Below, in pieces: positions 4,110-5,783 of a stretch of 5,783 nucleotides of DNA; position 1 is the stretch's first letter, and each line of letters starts with the position of its first letter. Source of the stretch: Bacilli bacterium (GTDB taxonomy: Bacteria; Bacillota_I; Bacilli_A; RF39; UBA660). Location of the stretch: positions 1 to 5,783 of the forward strand of contig CAAETG010000048.1 of assembly GCA_900758895.1 (NCBI GenBank), given 5' to 3'. Made by a program: the position numbers and the translations under genes. The notes beneath the pieces are model-generated. The model ran no database searches. It had not been told where the DNA came from and saw only the letters and a program-made list of their open reading frames with translations.

Positions 4110-5783
4110 TTGAATGAAGAAAAGAAAAAATTTATAGTTGGGCTTTATCCGAGAGTTAGTACAGAAGATCAAGTGCGTGAAGGTTTTAGTTTAGATGAAC
4201 AGGAAAAAAGCATGAAAAGATTATGTGATTATAAGCATTATACAATCTACAAAGTCTATCGTGAAGAAGGTGTTTCAGTCAAAAGTATGAATCGTCCTAA
4301 ATTTCAAGAAATGCTAAAAGATATGAAGGATGGAAAGATAAATAAAATTATTGTTTATAAACTAGATAGACTTACTCGTTCAATTCAAGATTTAGAAATA
4401 ATCTGTAAGATGATTGAACAATATAATTGCAGTCTAGAAAGTATTTCCGAAGAATTAAACACCGAAACCTCTACTGGTATATTCTTTATGAGAATGACTA
4501 CCATACTTGCACAACTTGAAATTGAAAGAACTTCAGAAAGAACAAAATTTGGTTTAGCAGGAGCTATTAAACAAGGACATATTCCTCACAAAGCACCATT
4601 AGGATATAAGCATGAAAATAAAATGTTAGTTCCTGATATTTTAACAAAAGATATAGTTGTTAGAATATTCGAACTTTATCATAATGGAATGTCATACAAA
4701 AAGATTAGTAACTTATTCAATAAAGAAAAAGTTTTAAATAAAGAAAACTGGAGAGACTCTACTATTGTGAATATCTTACAAAATGAGATTTATAAAGGCG
4801 ACTTTGTACATGGTAAAAGAACAAAGAATCCTACCTATTATAAAGATGTTGTTAAGCCTATTGTTTCAAGAGAATTATGGGAAGAATGCCAAGTACAAAA
4901 GAAAAAGAACTCTAGAAGTTATATGAGAAATCTTACTTATTTGTTTTTACAAAAAATAAAATGTCCTAAATGTAGTAAGATACTTGGTGGTAAAGCTACT
5001 AAAAAGAAAAATGGGACTGTTTATTACTATTATTATTGTAGTGACTGCAAATGTAATATTAAAGAAGAAACCATAGAAAACTATATCAAATCTTTTATTA
5101 ATGACCTTACCGAATATGATTCCATAGTTAATCAGTTTTTCTTACCTATGATAAAGCAGAAAATAGAAAGTCCTAAAGAACAATTAGAAAAAGAATTAAA
5201 AGAACAAAAAGTAAAAAATATTAGGCTAAGAAAAGCATATTTAGATGGAGTTATCTCTCTAGATGATTATAAAGCAGAAAAAATTAAAATTGATAAAGTG
5301 ATAGAAAATTTAGAATTTAAAATTAACGATATAGAAATAAGTAATGAACTACAATTTACTCCTGAAGATATTTTGCTAAAAAGAGATATAGATTTTATTA
5401 ATAATCTTAAATATCCTAATAAATATCAAGAAATTAATACGTTTTGGAAAGATTATACACGTGAAGAAAAAGCAGAACTTATTATGAGATATATTGATGA
5501 AATAGAGTTAGAAAAGAATGACAATAAATATGAAGTGAAATTTATCAAGTTTAGAGAAACAATTTGTAAACAAATATCAGAATTAGAAAACAACGGATAC
5601 TTAGATAAGAAAATCCAAATATTTGGAAATTTTGCAGGTCAATTAAGATTTAGTGATTATCTTCCTATAGAACAAGTTGGAAAACATATTATGAGATTAA
5701 GACAATTTTATGATGTTAGATTTTATGAAGCAGATTACTATGTTCAAGACCAAGTATTTCGATTTAATTTAGATAAAAATAAA
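4110..5783 (+). CDS. Large serine recombinase (site-specific integrase), 3' partial
   Basis: The frame stays open for 558 codons to the right edge, so the gene is cut there. The N-terminal resolvase catalytic domain (about 8-150) has GLYPRVSTEDQ with the nucleophile Ser17, KLDRLTRS (84-91) with the active-site arginines Arg87 and Arg90, and ERTSERTK (139-146) leading into the long helix. A recombinase DNA-binding domain follows (about 158-262; HKAPLGYKH at 160-168). A zinc ribbon has CPKC (285-288) and CSDC (310-313), and a Lys/Glu-rich coiled coil lies at about 355-410. It would cut and rejoin attP and attB through a phosphoserine link to integrate or excise the element. The start is TTG at 4110: it is the only usual start after the in-frame TAA at 4104-4106. 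AGGAG lies at 4094-4098 with a long 11-base gap, so translation is probably weak, and a terminator stands just upstream. Tn4451/Tn5397-type TnpX/TndX enzymes and phage integrases are the closest analogues by architecture. Confidence 0.93.
   Translation, partial: MNEEKKKFIVGLYPRVSTEDQVREGFSLDEQEKSMKRLCDYKHYTIYKVYREEGVSVKSMNRPKFQEMLKDMKDGKINKIIVYKLDRLTRSIQDLEIICKMIEQYNCSLESISEELNTETSTGIFFMRMTTILAQLEIERTSERTKFGLAGAIKQGHIPHKAPLGYKHENKMLVPDILTKDIVVRIFELYHNGMSYKKISNLFNKEKVLNKENWRDSTIVNILQNEIYKGDFVHGKRTKNPTYYKDVVKPIVSRELWEECQVQKKKNSRSYMRNLTYLFLQKIKCPKCSKILGGKATKKKNGTVYYYYYCSDCKCNIKEETIENYIKSFINDLTEYDSIVNQFFLPMIKQKIESPKEQLEKELKEQKVKNIRLRKAYLDGVISLDDYKAEKIKIDKVIENLEFKINDIEISNELQFTPEDILLKRDIDFINNLKYPNKYQEINTFWKDYTREEKAELIMRYIDEIELEKNDNKYEVKFIKFRETICKQISELENNGYLDKKIQIFGNFAGQLRFSDYLPIEQVGKHIMRLRQFYDVRFYEADYYVQDQVFRFNLDKNK

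Larger units (their letters stand above)
3612..5783. mobile_element. Left part of a putative integrative element with a serine recombinase, partial
   Basis: After the tRNA terminator the gene content changes to an unrecognised small protein and a large serine recombinase, the enzyme type that integrates phages and integrative conjugative or mobilisable elements. Both genes use TTC, ATC, AAC and CTA codons freely compared with the chromosomal genes to the left (by eye). The left boundary is a guess placed after the tRNA terminator; the true junction could lie anywhere from about 3546 to 4109. The right end, any cargo and the second attachment site are outside the window. Confidence 0.5.

Noticed and set aside
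4099..4113. A four-codon ATG frame (MIKY) just before the recombinase
   Set aside because: Its ATG directly abuts AGGAG with no spacing, so initiation there is unlikely; the short frame is probably incidental.
1..5783. CRISPR array, rRNA or insertion-sequence transposase
   Set aside because: No regularly spaced repeats, no rRNA-like sequence and no transposase motifs were found on either strand.

Overview
This window is low-GC bacterial DNA with very short intergenic gaps, AGGAGG-type ribosome binding sites, intrinsic terminators with T tracts, and a Gram-positive cell-wall sorting signal. It suggests a Firmicute-like (Bacillota) organism, perhaps an uncultured gut Bacilli or Clostridia lineage; the placement is inferred from style, not proven. 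All tryptophans seen are TGG and one gene ends in TGA, which favours the standard bacterial code over the Mycoplasma code.

Left half (1-3545) looks like ordinary chromosome. A Bax inhibitor-1/YetJ-like membrane protein, cut by the left edge, reads rightward and meets a leftward two-gene unit: a putative ABC-transporter-type membrane protein (PF06541-like) followed after 7 bases by a processive-type family 2 glycosyltransferase. The two convergent transcripts end in back-to-back terminators, each overlapping a stop codon. Divergent from the unit, behind a good promoter and a perfect small palindrome, lies a secreted, cysteine-rich protein with a duplicated Cys-bounded motif and a C-terminal NPQTG wall-anchor signal. 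It is followed by an intact tRNA-Gly(UCC) with its own promoter, whose -10 box sits at the centre of a long inverted repeat.

Right half (3546-5783) looks like the end of an integrated mobile element next to the tRNA. After the tRNA come a 9-bp tandem repeat, a terminator with a GCAA loop, and a short stretch resembling the middle of tRNA-Gly on the opposite strand. Then come an unrecognised 91-residue protein, a promoter-like site, a strong terminator inside the leader, and a large serine recombinase starting at TTG that is still open at the right edge (558 codons seen). The recombinase would move the element. The 91-residue protein and the terminated leader are the least explained parts and are where an undescribed control system could lie.
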